Assembly: GCA_003030785.1 (NCBI GenBank)
Contig: PYVH01000024.1
Location: 1-38,570, forward strand
Length of the DNA: 38,570 nucleotides
Reading direction: 5' to 3'
DNA from: Marinobacter sp. B9-2
GTDB lineage: Bacteria > Pseudomonadota > Gammaproteobacteria > Pseudomonadales > Oleiphilaceae
Shown here: positions 1-7,807 of the stretch, one piece after another
How positions within the stretch are numbered: the first letter of the stretch is position 1
Layout of the letters: every line of letters begins with the position of its first letter
Translations under genes and position numbers: made by a program
The notes under the pieces: generated by a model
What the model was told of the DNA's origin: nothing
What the model saw: the letters and a program-made list of their open reading frames with translations, nothing else
The model's database searches: none

Positions 1-64
1 ATCAGTGTGGCGAAATTCAGTTGCCAGCTACAGGTGCGGATTTATTGGCGCTTACCGTCAAACA

Positions 65-937
65 TTAATGTGTTTGCAGAAGTCGAATCAATTCCGGCAC
101 AGTGGCATCTTGATCATCGATGGAGCCGTAGAGTTCACCGACCGTATCTGCAATGGCTCTGGCGCTTTTTAAATCTTCAAGCATGGCCCGATAGTAACCG
201 ACGTCCTTATTTGCATTGGCAATGCTGAACCGGAAACCTGACGGATCATTCCGTTCGATATAGGGCCGCAATCTCTCCAGAATCACACCACCGCCTCCAC
301 CATTGCCGAGAACGGAAAGCAGAGATTCGTCGTCAATACCCGCCTTGCGAGACGCCGCGACCGCCTCGGAAAGAACCGCCGAAAAACCCAGCGACACGAA
401 GTTATGCACAAGTTTCAGAGTGTGCCCTGCTCCCACACCACCGGCATGGGTAATGGTTTCCGCGAAACTCTGAAGCAACGGCAATGTTTCCGAGAACAGG
501 GCATCAGGCGCGCCAACGATCAGATTAAGTCGCCCTTCTTCCGCTTCCTTGGGCGTCCGGGTCATGGCGGCGTCCATGAACCGTCCGCCAGCTTCATTAA
601 CCCGCCTGGCAACCTCTGCTGTCGAGCTGGGCAACGCTGTGGAACAATCAATTACTATGGTTCCCGGGCGCAGCCCCTCCAACACACCCCCAGACTCAAA
701 GAGCACCGCCTTGACTTGAGGTGAGCCGGTCACGCACAGGATAACGATGTCAGAATGCCGGGCCACCTCACCAGCACTTTTCAGAGGCGTGGCTCCCGCA
801 GACACCAGATCCTCAGCGGGTTGATTGCCAGGATGCTCAAGAAAACTCAGGGGATACCCTGCCCGTTGAAGGTTCCGCGCGATACCATGGCCCATCAGGC
901 CAACACCAATAACTCCGACTCTGTCCCTATGCGACAT
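65..937 (-). CDS. NAD(P)-dependent beta-hydroxyacid dehydrogenase, substrate unknown
   Basis: A 290-residue enzyme of the 3-hydroxyisobutyrate/tartronate-semialdehyde reductase family. The N-terminal Rossmann motif GVIGVGLMGHG is clear, and the catalytic lysine lies in GHTLKLVHN. The substrate-binding signature is unusual: where LtnD has DAPISGG this protein has DAAMTRTPKEAEEG, so hydroxyisobutyrate or tartronate semialdehyde should not be assumed. An upstream TTG at 952 is possible, but the ATG at 937 has GGAG nine bases before it and starts next to the Rossmann fold. It is the last gene of the leftward tetronate operon, 30 bp after the aldehyde dehydrogenase gene, so it probably handles a semialdehyde or hydroxyacid linked to that enzyme. 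That role is inference; the family call is firm. Confidence 0.85.
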   Translation of the reverse strand: MSHRDRVGVIGVGLMGHGIARNLQRAGYPLSFLEHPGNQPAEDLVSAGATPLKSAGEVARHSDIVILCVTGSPQVKAVLFESGGVLEGLRPGTIVIDCSTALPSSTAEVARRVNEAGGRFMDAAMTRTPKEAEEGRLNLIVGAPDALFSETLPLLQSFAETITHAGGVGAGHTLKLVHNFVSLGFSAVLSEAVAASRKAGIDDESLLSVLGNGGGGGVILERLRPYIERNDPSGFRFSIANANKDVGYYRAMLEDLKSARAIADTVGELYGSIDDQDATVPELIRLLQTH

Positions 938-967
938 TATGCTCTCTCCCAAACAGCGATTTGATGG

Positions 968-2416
968 TTAGCCATGCCGAACTGCGACCGTTTTAATGCG
1001 GGTGAAGCTGCGCAATCCCTCAAAACCTTTCTCGCGACCATGGCCCGAACGCCCGACCCCGCCGAAAGGCAGCTCTATGCCACCACCGGCACCGTAATTA
1101 TTGATAAACACCTGCCCACATCGAAGCTGTCTGGCCAGGCGCCATTGCCGCCCGCCGTCCGTCGTCCACACGCCCGCGCACAAGCCAAAGTCCGTTTCGT
1201 TGGCCAACGCAAGGGCCTCGTCCTCAGACCGGAAACGCTGTACAACCAGCACAGGTCCGAACAACTCCTCCCTCAACAGTTCATGGCCCTCAGGAATATC
1301 AACCAGAACCTGCGGCTCTACAAAATGTCCTGCTCCTGGTGCCGTATCGGCCAGCCTGCCTTTCGCAAGAACTCGTACACCACTGGAAAGCGCCGCCTCA
1401 AGCCTCGATTCCAGCACGGATTTTTGCCGTGCATTGATCAAGGGGCCGCAATCCGCATCGGCCTCACCGACATCACAGCGCAATGCGAAAAAGCGCTCAG
1501 CAAGGCGATCAAGAAATTGATCCGCCACCGCGTCGTCGATAAGCAATCGGCTACCCGCTGAACAGGTCTGGCCCGCGTTCTGAACAATGCCTCTTACGAC
1601 TGCCTCAAGTGCTGCCTCAATATCGGTATCGGCAAACACGATCTGTGGCGACTTACCACCCAGCTCAAGGGTAACGGGCACGTGGTGCCTGGCCGCCGCC
1701 TGAGTCACCAGGGTGCCCGTCTCCGGTGAGCCGGTGAACGACAGATGGTCAATCCGTGGATGAGCCGCCAAGGCAGCGCCAGCCTCGCGCCCAAGCCCGG
1801 GAACAACATTGAGCACGCCCGCAGGAAGACCGCACTCCATCGCCAGTTCAGCCAGTCGCAACACGCTCAGACAGGCATCTTCGGCCGGTTTGACCACAAC
1901 CGTGTTACCCGCCGCCAGGGATGCGGCAACGCAACGCCCGAAAATCTGCGCCGGATAATTCCAGGGGATAATCTGCGCGCACACTCCGAAAGGCTCCCGC
2001 AACGTCATGACCGAAAAGCCACTTTCGAAAGGGATTGTTTCCCCATGGAGTTTATCGGCGGCGCCGGCATAGAAACGGAAGTAGCGGGCACACGCCTTTA
2101 TGTCTCCCCGAGCCTGAGACATCGGTTTGCCAGTATCGGCACACTCCAGGGCCGACAACTGCTCCTCGTTTCGTTCAATCTCCTGGGCAAAGTCCAGGAG
2201 CCACTGGCCACGTGAACGCGCTGTCCACGTCAACCAGCCAGTGAGTGCGCCCGAAGCCGCGCGGACCGCGGCGTCAACTTCACCAGCCCCACACCTGGCA
2301 ATCTGGCCGATGGGTTCTCCGTAGGAGGGCGCCTCAACCGTGAGCGTGGAGCGGGTGGCGACCCATTCACCGCCAATCAATGCTTTTTCTGTTGGCATAT
2401 CGGGTAACGAAAGCAT
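968..2416 (-). CDS. NAD(P)-dependent aldehyde dehydrogenase
   Basis: A 482-residue, full-length aldehyde dehydrogenase superfamily member that oxidises an aldehyde to an acid. Visible are the PWNYP motif with Asn153, the general base Glu251 in ELGGKS, and the catalytic nucleophile Cys285 in GQTCSAGS. The region around residues 90-130 resembles betaine-aldehyde and related dehydrogenases, but the substrate cannot be read from sequence. GGAGG six bases before the ATG supports the start. It lies 22 bp after dctM in the tetronate operon. Plausible roles are making a tetronate from an aldose (erythrose, threose) or removing glycolaldehyde; both are inference. Confidence 0.9.
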   Translation of the reverse strand: MLSLPDMPTEKALIGGEWVATRSTLTVEAPSYGEPIGQIARCGAGEVDAAVRAASGALTGWLTWTARSRGQWLLDFAQEIERNEEQLSALECADTGKPMSQARGDIKACARYFRFYAGAADKLHGETIPFESGFSVMTLREPFGVCAQIIPWNYPAQIFGRCVAASLAAGNTVVVKPAEDACLSVLRLAELAMECGLPAGVLNVVPGLGREAGAALAAHPRIDHLSFTGSPETGTLVTQAAARHHVPVTLELGGKSPQIVFADTDIEAALEAVVRGIVQNAGQTCSAGSRLLIDDAVADQFLDRLAERFFALRCDVGEADADCGPLINARQKSVLESRLEAALSSGVRVLAKGRLADTAPGAGHFVEPQVLVDIPEGHELLREELFGPVLVVQRFRSEDEALALANETDFGLCAGVWTTDGGRQWRLARQLRCGQVFINNYGAGGGIELPFGGVGRSGHGREKGFEGLRSFTRIKTVAVRHG

Positions 2417-2438
2417 GTCCGGCCTCCATGGTTAGCGA

Positions 2439-3713
2439 TCAGTACAGAAGGTCCACAAGCCCCATAGAGATCCAGGGCATATAGGTGATGGCAAGGAGGC
2501 ATGCCAATACTACGAGCACAAACCGCATCAACCAGGGTAGTAGCTGATCAATAGACAGTTTCGCGACGGCACACGCTGCAAACAGATTGACCCCCAACGG
2601 CGGTGTGAACATCCCAAGCGCCAGATTCACAACAACGATCAGGCCAAAATGAACCGGGTCGATACCGTACTGGATTGCGATGGGGGTAAATATTGGCGCC
2701 AGCACCAGAATTGCTGCCGACGTCTCAATAAACATACCGACGATTAACAGCATCACGTTAACCGCCAGCAAAAAGGCAATAGGGCTCTCAAAAATTTGAG
2801 TCACCCATGCAGCAACTTCACCCGGCAGCCCAGAACGGCTGATCAGGAAGCTGAACAGCGCCGCCGCCGCAATGATCAGCATCACAGCTGCCGTTGATAT
2901 GACACTTTCCCGAAAAATCGGGAACAGTTCAGCCATTGGCAGTTCCCGATATACCAGTCCCCCAACGATCAGGGCGTAAACGACCGCCACTGCAGAAGCC
3001 TCAGTGGGCGTAAACACACCACCGTAAATACCGCCAATAACAACGACCGGCATCAGCAAAGCCGCCCATGCGCGCTTGAAGGCGGTCATAAAGTCATGAC
3101 GATCCTCTCTGTCTCGCAATCCATACCCGCGTTTCTTGCAGAACAGGAAAAGGAACAGCAGTAACGCGCCACCAATCAGAAGCCCCGGGCCGATACCGGC
3201 AATGAAGAGCTTTCCAATGGAGGTATCCGTGCTCACGCCGTAGAGAATCAGAGGAATGGAAGGCGGGATCAGAACGCCCAGTTCAGCCGACGAAGCCTGG
3301 ATCGACGCAGCCAGTGGGCGCGGATAGTCATGCTTGACCATGGCGGGAATAAGAATTGAGCCAATTGCAAAGGTTGTTGCCACGCTGGACCCGGACACCG
3401 CTGCAAACATCATGCAGGTCAGAACGCAGGTCATGGCAAGACCGCCCTGAAGGCCGCCGACCATGGATTTGGCAAGATCCACTAGCCTTCTGGAGATACC
3501 GCCCGCGGACATCAGATTGCCCGCCAGAATGAAAAACGGAATCGCCATCAACGGAAAGCTGTCGATACCGACAAACATTTGCTGGGGAACCAGCAACAGC
3601 GGCAGAGGGGAAAAAAACTCAATGCCGATGATGGATGCCAGCACAATCGAAATGGCAATAGGAACGCCCAGACTGAAAAGTATGATCAGTGACAGGCCAA
3701 TAGCAGCATTCAT
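2439..3713 (-). CDS. dctM: TRAP transporter large permease (DctM family)
   Basis: A 424-residue, strongly hydrophobic inner-membrane protein with about a dozen predicted membrane segments. It shows DctM-typical stretches such as FFILAGNLMSAGGISRRLV near residues 60-80, an AAVSGSSVATTFAIG loop near 105-120 and ELGVLIPPSIPLILYG near 145-160. TRAP systems use an ion gradient to import organic and sugar acids delivered by a periplasmic binding protein. Its ATG overlaps the dctQ TGA by four bases (ATGA), indicating translational coupling. Position after denD and dctP suggests it imports threonate or erythronate. Confidence 0.95.
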   Translation of the reverse strand: MNAAIGLSLIILFSLGVPIAISIVLASIIGIEFFSPLPLLLVPQQMFVGIDSFPLMAIPFFILAGNLMSAGGISRRLVDLAKSMVGGLQGGLAMTCVLTCMMFAAVSGSSVATTFAIGSILIPAMVKHDYPRPLAASIQASSAELGVLIPPSIPLILYGVSTDTSIGKLFIAGIGPGLLIGGALLLFLFLFCKKRGYGLRDREDRHDFMTAFKRAWAALLMPVVVIGGIYGGVFTPTEASAVAVVYALIVGGLVYRELPMAELFPIFRESVISTAAVMLIIAAAALFSFLISRSGLPGEVAAWVTQIFESPIAFLLAVNVMLLIVGMFIETSAAILVLAPIFTPIAIQYGIDPVHFGLIVVVNLALGMFTPPLGVNLFAACAVAKLSIDQLLPWLMRFVLVVLACLLAITYMPWISMGLVDLLY

Positions 3714-4234
3714 ACCGGGTCCCCCCCGTGGACAGGGCCAATAGACTCCTGGCCCCTTATTTGGGCAATCAGTCGAGTCACAACGGCGATCAGAGTAAAA
3801 CCGGCACCCACGGGCATCGCGGCATATGCCCAGGCGATGGAAATGCCAAGCCCCGCGAGCATTTGTGATTGCACCCTGATTGCCATTGCCGTCCCGAAGT
3901 AGATCAGCACCAATAGAACCAGTGCGCAGCAGCTTGCAATGAAGAGTTCAACCCATACCAGTTTTCGCCCCGGCACCAACTTGTAGATCACCTCTACGGA
4001 CATCATGAATCCACCCCGGAACCCCGGAGCGGCACCAAGAAAGACACACCAGATCATCGTGGAGCGGGAAATCACCTCAGACCAGGTCGACGGCGCATCA
4101 AAAACAAATCGTGTGAGTACCTGATAGAAACCAAGGGTCACAGAAATCACCAGCATCACGACGGCACCGAGAAGGGCCAATCGAGTTGTCTGGCGTTCAA
4201 TGCTAAAAAGAAGTTGCAGCATCGTGGCCACCAT
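3710..4234 (-). CDS. dctQ: TRAP transporter small permease (DctQ family)
   Basis: A 174-residue membrane protein with four hydrophobic segments (about residues 18-40, 55-75, 95-117 and 135-155), the usual DctQ layout. In the second half it has the typical run of small hydrophobic residues ending in a short charged tail. DctQ supports the large permease in the inner membrane. The start is somewhat uncertain: Met1 and Met5 are both possible and neither has a strong ribosome binding site. It lies 57 bp after dctP, behind a stem-loop, and overlaps dctM by four bases. Confidence 0.9.
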   Translation of the reverse strand: MVATMLQLLFSIERQTTRLALLGAVVMLVISVTLGFYQVLTRFVFDAPSTWSEVISRSTMIWCVFLGAAPGFRGGFMMSVEVIYKLVPGRKLVWVELFIASCCALVLLVLIYFGTAMAIRVQSQMLAGLGISIAWAYAAMPVGAGFTLIAVVTRLIAQIRGQESIGPVHGGDPV

Positions 4235-4245
4235 TAGAAAGCAAT

Positions 4246-4275
4246 CCCGGCACCGTCAACGTGACAGGTACCGGG
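4246..4275 (-). other. Intercistronic stem-loop between dctP and dctQ
   Basis: On the plus strand CCCGG-C-ACC-GTC pairs with GAC-A-GGT-A-CCGGG around an AACGT loop, giving about 11 pairs with one mismatch and one bulge. It sits between the dctP stop and the dctQ start. No U-tract follows in the leftward direction, so it is not a simple intrinsic terminator. Such structures after binding-protein genes commonly stabilise the upstream mRNA, which would keep DctP in excess over the permeases. Confidence 0.6.
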
Positions 4276-4291
4276 GAATTGGATTGGTGGT

Positions 4292-5293
4292 TTAGCAGCC
4301 GCTGGCGCGAATGCGGTCCAGCATCTCGCTTCCATACTGATCTGTGTAGATCTTGTAGGCGGGCTTGACCGCCTCCTGGAAGGGTGCCTTGTTGATATCG
4401 GTCTTGACCGTCATCCCTTTTTCACGCAACAGCTTCACGCCGTCGCGCTCCAGGCGGGAGACTTCTTCACGGGTCGCTTCGGCGGATGCCTTGGCGGCCT
4501 GCTCGAACCAACTCCGCTCCTCTTCTGTAAGACTGTCAAGGAGCACCGGAGAGCCAAGCACCGCGGCGGGTGAATAGACGTGTCCGGTCAACGAAAGGTG
4601 ATCCTGAACTTCCCAGAACTTCGTGGCGACGATCACGGTGATGGGATTTTCCTGGCCATCAACGGTGCCCTGCTGCAACGCGGTAAACACTTCCGGGAAC
4701 GCCATTGGGGTGGGATGAACGCCCATCTGCTCGAAGGCCTCCATGTGTACCTTGTTTTCCATGGTACGCACCTTCAACCCCTTGGCATCGTCAGGGCTGG
4801 TCACAGGGCGAACACTGTTGGTCATGTGGCGGAAGCCGTTTTCCGACCAGGCAAGGCCCACCAGGTTATGGTCAGACATCTTGTTCAACAGGTCCTGGCC
4901 GATCTCGCCATCAAGAACGCAACGGGCCTCTTCGTAACTCTTGAAAAGAAATGGCAGGTCAAGCACATAACTCTCCGGAACGAAATTACCCAAAGGACCT
5001 GTCGACGTAATCACGACATCAACGGTGCCAATCTGCAGGCCTTCGATCATGGCCCGCTCCCCGCCCAAGGAGCCGGAAGGGTGCTCGGCGACTTCGAACT
5101 CTCCGCCACTGAGGCGCTCCAGAGTTTCCTCAAAGGCATCGGCACCCACGGAATAGTGGGAACTGTCAGACAGCGTATGGCCAAGGTTAATGGTTCTTGC
5201 TGCCTGTGCATTCACTGCTGTCACGGCAAGCAAAGCTGAAGTGGCACCGGCGATGGCGGTGGTCAGGCTACGGCGTGCGAACGTTGCTTTCAT
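4292..5293 (-). CDS. dctP: TRAP transporter periplasmic substrate-binding protein (DctP family)
   Basis: A 333-residue secreted binding protein. The signal peptide spans about residues 1-31 (MKATFARRSL, hydrophobic core, then VNAQA before ARTINLGH). The family signature is present: KGLKVRTMEN, with the arginine that usually binds the ligand carboxylate, followed by PTPMAFPEVFTALQQGTVDGQ. The ATG at 5293 is chosen because GAGGT lies at good distance and the signal peptide begins there; a longer frame from 5320 adds nine residues without signal character. It is the fifth-to-last gene of the tetronate operon, 62 bp after denD, so an aldonate such as threonate or erythronate is the likely ligand (inference from neighbours). 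Confidence 0.93.
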   Translation of the reverse strand: MKATFARRSLTTAIAGATSALLAVTAVNAQAARTINLGHTLSDSSHYSVGADAFEETLERLSGGEFEVAEHPSGSLGGERAMIEGLQIGTVDVVITSTGPLGNFVPESYVLDLPFLFKSYEEARCVLDGEIGQDLLNKMSDHNLVGLAWSENGFRHMTNSVRPVTSPDDAKGLKVRTMENKVHMEAFEQMGVHPTPMAFPEVFTALQQGTVDGQENPITVIVATKFWEVQDHLSLTGHVYSPAAVLGSPVLLDSLTEEERSWFEQAAKASAEATREEVSRLERDGVKLLREKGMTVKTDINKAPFQEAVKPAYKIYTDQYGSEMLDRIRASGC

Positions 5294-5331
5294 TGTTGTT
5301 ACCTCATTTTGCATTGTCACGCTTTGGGTAA

Positions 5332-5356
5332 ATTCCGGGGTGCGTAGGCCCGGAAT
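5332..5356 (-). other. Stem-loop between denD and dctP
   Basis: A perfect 8-bp inverted repeat, ATTCCGGG (5332-5339) and CCCGGAAT (5349-5356), with a 9-base loop. It overlaps the last base of the denD stop codon. No U-tract follows, so termination is unlikely. It may mark an mRNA processing or stability boundary that separates catabolic enzymes from the transporter. Confidence 0.55.
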
Positions 5357-6318
5357 CAGGCATTCTCGTCCATAAAAGCCCTTACGATTTCACGAAAATC
5401 CTTATCGCTTCTGAATCCGAGCTTGCTCGCCCGGAGGTTACTGAATCTCGATGGCCAGCTACCGACAATCGCCTCAATCTTCGGATCCGGCCGGAACTGA
5501 ACGCGGGCAAGCGCAGACTCACCGCCCACCTCACGCAGTGTCTCCAGCATTTCAGAAACGCTGACGGTAATACCCGGCAACATGAAAGCCCGGAAAGTGC
5601 CGAGTGCCTCACCCGGAACTTCGGCCCCGTGCACAAGGGCATCAACCACCGTTGTGGGTGACATAATGAACAGTTCCAGATCTGGCGAAACCGGGCAGAT
5701 GGCATCCTCACCCTTGAGGGGTTCGCGCAGGATACTTGAGGCAAAACTGGAGGCCGCCGCATTCGGACGGCCAGGACGGATCACAATGGTGGGCAGGCGC
5801 AGCACCAGCCCATCGACAATGCCACGGCGACTGTAGTCATTGATCAGCAACTCGCTCATGGCTTTCTGGGCACCGTAAGAATTCTGGGGATGTAATGCCG
5901 TCATATCATCAAGGGTGTACGGCAAATCTCCGCCGTAGGCGGCCACGGAGCTTGCCATGATCAGCCGTGTCCGGTTGAGGCCATGCTTCCGGCAACCTTC
6001 GAGTAAATCGCGGGTTGCATCGAAATTGACCCTCATTCCCAAATCCAGATCGCCTTCCGCAGCACTGCTGACCACCGCTGCGAGGTGGTAAATCACATCC
6101 GGTTGCTCGGCAAGGACATCATCCAGCGCACCGGGTTGGCTGATATCCCGTGCGAGCGTTTTAGTGGCCAAGTCGCCGGCCTCCGGGCAGGGCGGCTCAG
6201 TCTGATCGATCAGAGTCAGACGGCTCAGCGAGTTACCGGCCAGTTGCCCAGCGCTGACGAGATGATCGACCAACCGCTGCCCGAGAAAGCCCGCGGCTCC
6301 AGTAATGACAATATGCAT
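5356..6318 (-). CDS. denD: D-erythronate dehydrogenase (extended SDR family)
   Basis: A 320-residue NAD-dependent sugar-acid dehydrogenase of the epimerase/dehydratase-like extended SDR family. It starts with MHIVITGAAGFLGQ (the GxxGxxG cofactor motif) and carries the catalytic YxxxK as Tyr148-Lys152 in NSYGAQK, plus an upstream MASSVAAYG serine motif. DenD is known to oxidise D-erythronate to 2-oxo-tetronate. The ATG at 6318 is preferred over a frame opening at 6375: it begins at the Rossmann fold, follows the otnI stop by five bases and has AAAGG upstream. The direct neighbours otnI, otnC and otnK make this assignment much stronger than similarity alone. Confidence 0.88.
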   Translation of the reverse strand: MHIVITGAAGFLGQRLVDHLVSAGQLAGNSLSRLTLIDQTEPPCPEAGDLATKTLARDISQPGALDDVLAEQPDVIYHLAAVVSSAAEGDLDLGMRVNFDATRDLLEGCRKHGLNRTRLIMASSVAAYGGDLPYTLDDMTALHPQNSYGAQKAMSELLINDYSRRGIVDGLVLRLPTIVIRPGRPNAAASSFASSILREPLKGEDAICPVSPDLELFIMSPTTVVDALVHGAEVPGEALGTFRAFMLPGITVSVSEMLETLREVGGESALARVQFRPDPKIEAIVGSWPSRFSNLRASKLGFRSDKDFREIVRAFMDENA

Positions 6319-6323
6319 AACCT

Positions 6324-7139
6324 TTACTGACCTCTTGTTGTTGTGTCGGCGTTCAGCCCGTAGGCCTGTCCCCATCCCAGACCGGCCCGGGTGTTATCGG
6401 CTGGTCGATACTCGCAGCCCACCCATCCGGTATAACCCAGCGAATCCAGTCTCGCGAGCACCTCTGGGTAACAGACCTCCCCTACATCCGGTTCATGGCG
6501 TTCCGGCACACCGGCAATCTGCACATGCCCGATGGCGTGGAACTGACGTTCCATGTGACTAATCAGGTCGCCGTCCATAATCTGGCAGTGGTAGACATCA
6601 AACTGCAGTTTCAGGTTGTCCGCGCCCACCTCATCAATCATCTTGATGGCGTCTGCCTGCCTGGACAGGAAATACCCCGGCATATCCCGCTGATTGATCG
6701 GCTCGATCAGAAGATCCCGGCCTGCCTTGGCAGCCTCCCCGACAGCAAAACGGAGATTTTTCAGGTAGGTGTGGTGATGGGCTTCGACTGTCTCCTGGTC
6801 GGCGCCCTCCGGAAGCAGACCCGCCATCGCATGGATGCGGGGGCAATCCAGCACCTCGGCATAACGCAGCGCCTCGGCCACTGAAGCCTGAAACTCCGCC
6901 TCCCTTCCGGGCAGGCTGGCAAGCCCGCGCTCACCAGCCTCCCAGTTGCCGGGCGGAAGGTTAAACAGCACCTGTTCCAGCCCGGCCTCGCGCAGGCAAC
7001 CCGCCAAATCTTCCGGGCGATAGGCGTAGGGAAACAGATACTCAACGCCCCGGAACCCCGCCTTCGCTGCGGCACCGAACCGGTCCAGAAAATCATGTTC
7101 CGGGAACAGCATGCTCAAGTTCGCGGCCAGTCTGATCAT
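6324..7139 (-). CDS. otnI: 2-oxo-tetronate isomerase (hydroxypyruvate isomerase family)
   Basis: A 271-residue xylose-isomerase-like TIM-barrel protein of the hydroxypyruvate isomerase family. Metal-ligand and catalytic positions are recognisable: Glu146 in LLIEPIN, Asp181 and His184 in QFDVYHCQ, His215-Glu216 in PERHEP, and Glu243 in GCEYRP. In the established tetronate pathway OtnI converts 2-oxo-tetronate to 3-oxo-tetronate, the substrate of OtnK. The start has GGAGG eight bases upstream. It sits 20 bp after otnC and 5 bp before denD, inside the complete pathway set. Confidence 0.9.
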   Translation of the reverse strand: MIRLAANLSMLFPEHDFLDRFGAAAKAGFRGVEYLFPYAYRPEDLAGCLREAGLEQVLFNLPPGNWEAGERGLASLPGREAEFQASVAEALRYAEVLDCPRIHAMAGLLPEGADQETVEAHHHTYLKNLRFAVGEAAKAGRDLLIEPINQRDMPGYFLSRQADAIKMIDEVGADNLKLQFDVYHCQIMDGDLISHMERQFHAIGHVQIAGVPERHEPDVGEVCYPEVLARLDSLGYTGWVGCEYRPADNTRAGLGWGQAYGLNADTTTRGQ

Positions 7140-7159
7140 TACAGCACCCTCCTGGAGGT

Positions 7160-7807
7160 TCAGTCCCTGGGGAACCGCTGTTCCAGCGCCGAAACCTGTT
7201 CAGCTGTCAGCGCTCGTGGGTTTTCCCCGCGAAGAAGCAGAAACAGCTTCGCCGTCTCTTCCAGCTCCTCCGTGGCATACACCGCCGCCTCCAGGTTTTT
7301 TCCAGCGACCACCGGCCCGTGGTTGGCGAGCAGCACGGCACTGTGCTCGCCGGCCAGACCGCGAACCGCGTCACCCAGCTGCGGGTCCCCGGGCATGTGA
7401 TAAGGCACCAGGGGCAGCCGACCCACCCGCATCACGTAATAGGCCGTTAATGGTGGAATGCAGTCGCAGGGGTTGATATCGGGCAGGCAGGACACCGCCA
7501 CCGAATGGGTTGAATGCAGGTGCACAATGGCGCCCGACTGAGGGCGCTCCTCGTACATGGCCGTGTGCAGAAACTGCTCCTTCGTCGGCTTATCGCCCTC
7601 CAGCAAACGCCCTGAGCGGTCAAGCCGGGAAATTCGCTGGGGATCAAGCCGCCCCAGGCAGGCGTTGGTGGGGGTCATCAACCAGCCGCCATCGTCGAGG
7701 CGAACGCTGATATTGCCGCTCGAACCCATCGTCAACCCGCGATCAAACAGTGACTGGCCGAGCGTCGCAATCTGCTCTCGCAGTTGATTTACTTCACTGA
7801 CATTCAT
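7160..7807 (-). CDS. otnC: 3-oxo-tetronate 4-phosphate decarboxylase (class II aldolase family)
   Basis: A 215-residue class II aldolase/adducin-family enzyme. It has GSSGNISVR near residue 29, the zinc-binding HLHSTH with His96 and His98, and LLANHGPVVAG supplying a further histidine. OtnC decarboxylates 3-oxo-tetronate 4-phosphate to dihydroxyacetone phosphate and CO2, so the pathway delivers carbon to glycolysis and gluconeogenesis. The ATG overlaps the otnK stop by four bases (ATGA), and GAGG lies seven bases upstream. Adjacency to the DUF1537 kinase distinguishes it from fuculose- or ribulose-phosphate aldolase relatives. Confidence 0.9.
   Translation of the reverse strand: MNVSEVNQLREQIATLGQSLFDRGLTMGSSGNISVRLDDGGWLMTPTNACLGRLDPQRISRLDRSGRLLEGDKPTKEQFLHTAMYEERPQSGAIVHLHSTHSVAVSCLPDINPCDCIPPLTAYYVMRVGRLPLVPYHMPGDPQLGDAVRGLAGEHSAVLLANHGPVVAGKNLEAAVYATEELEETAKLFLLLRGENPRALTAEQVSALEQRFPRD

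Noticed and set aside
7-228. 73-codon plus-strand frame at the left edge
   Set aside because: Mostly antisense to the dehydrogenase gene at 65-937, with no domain.
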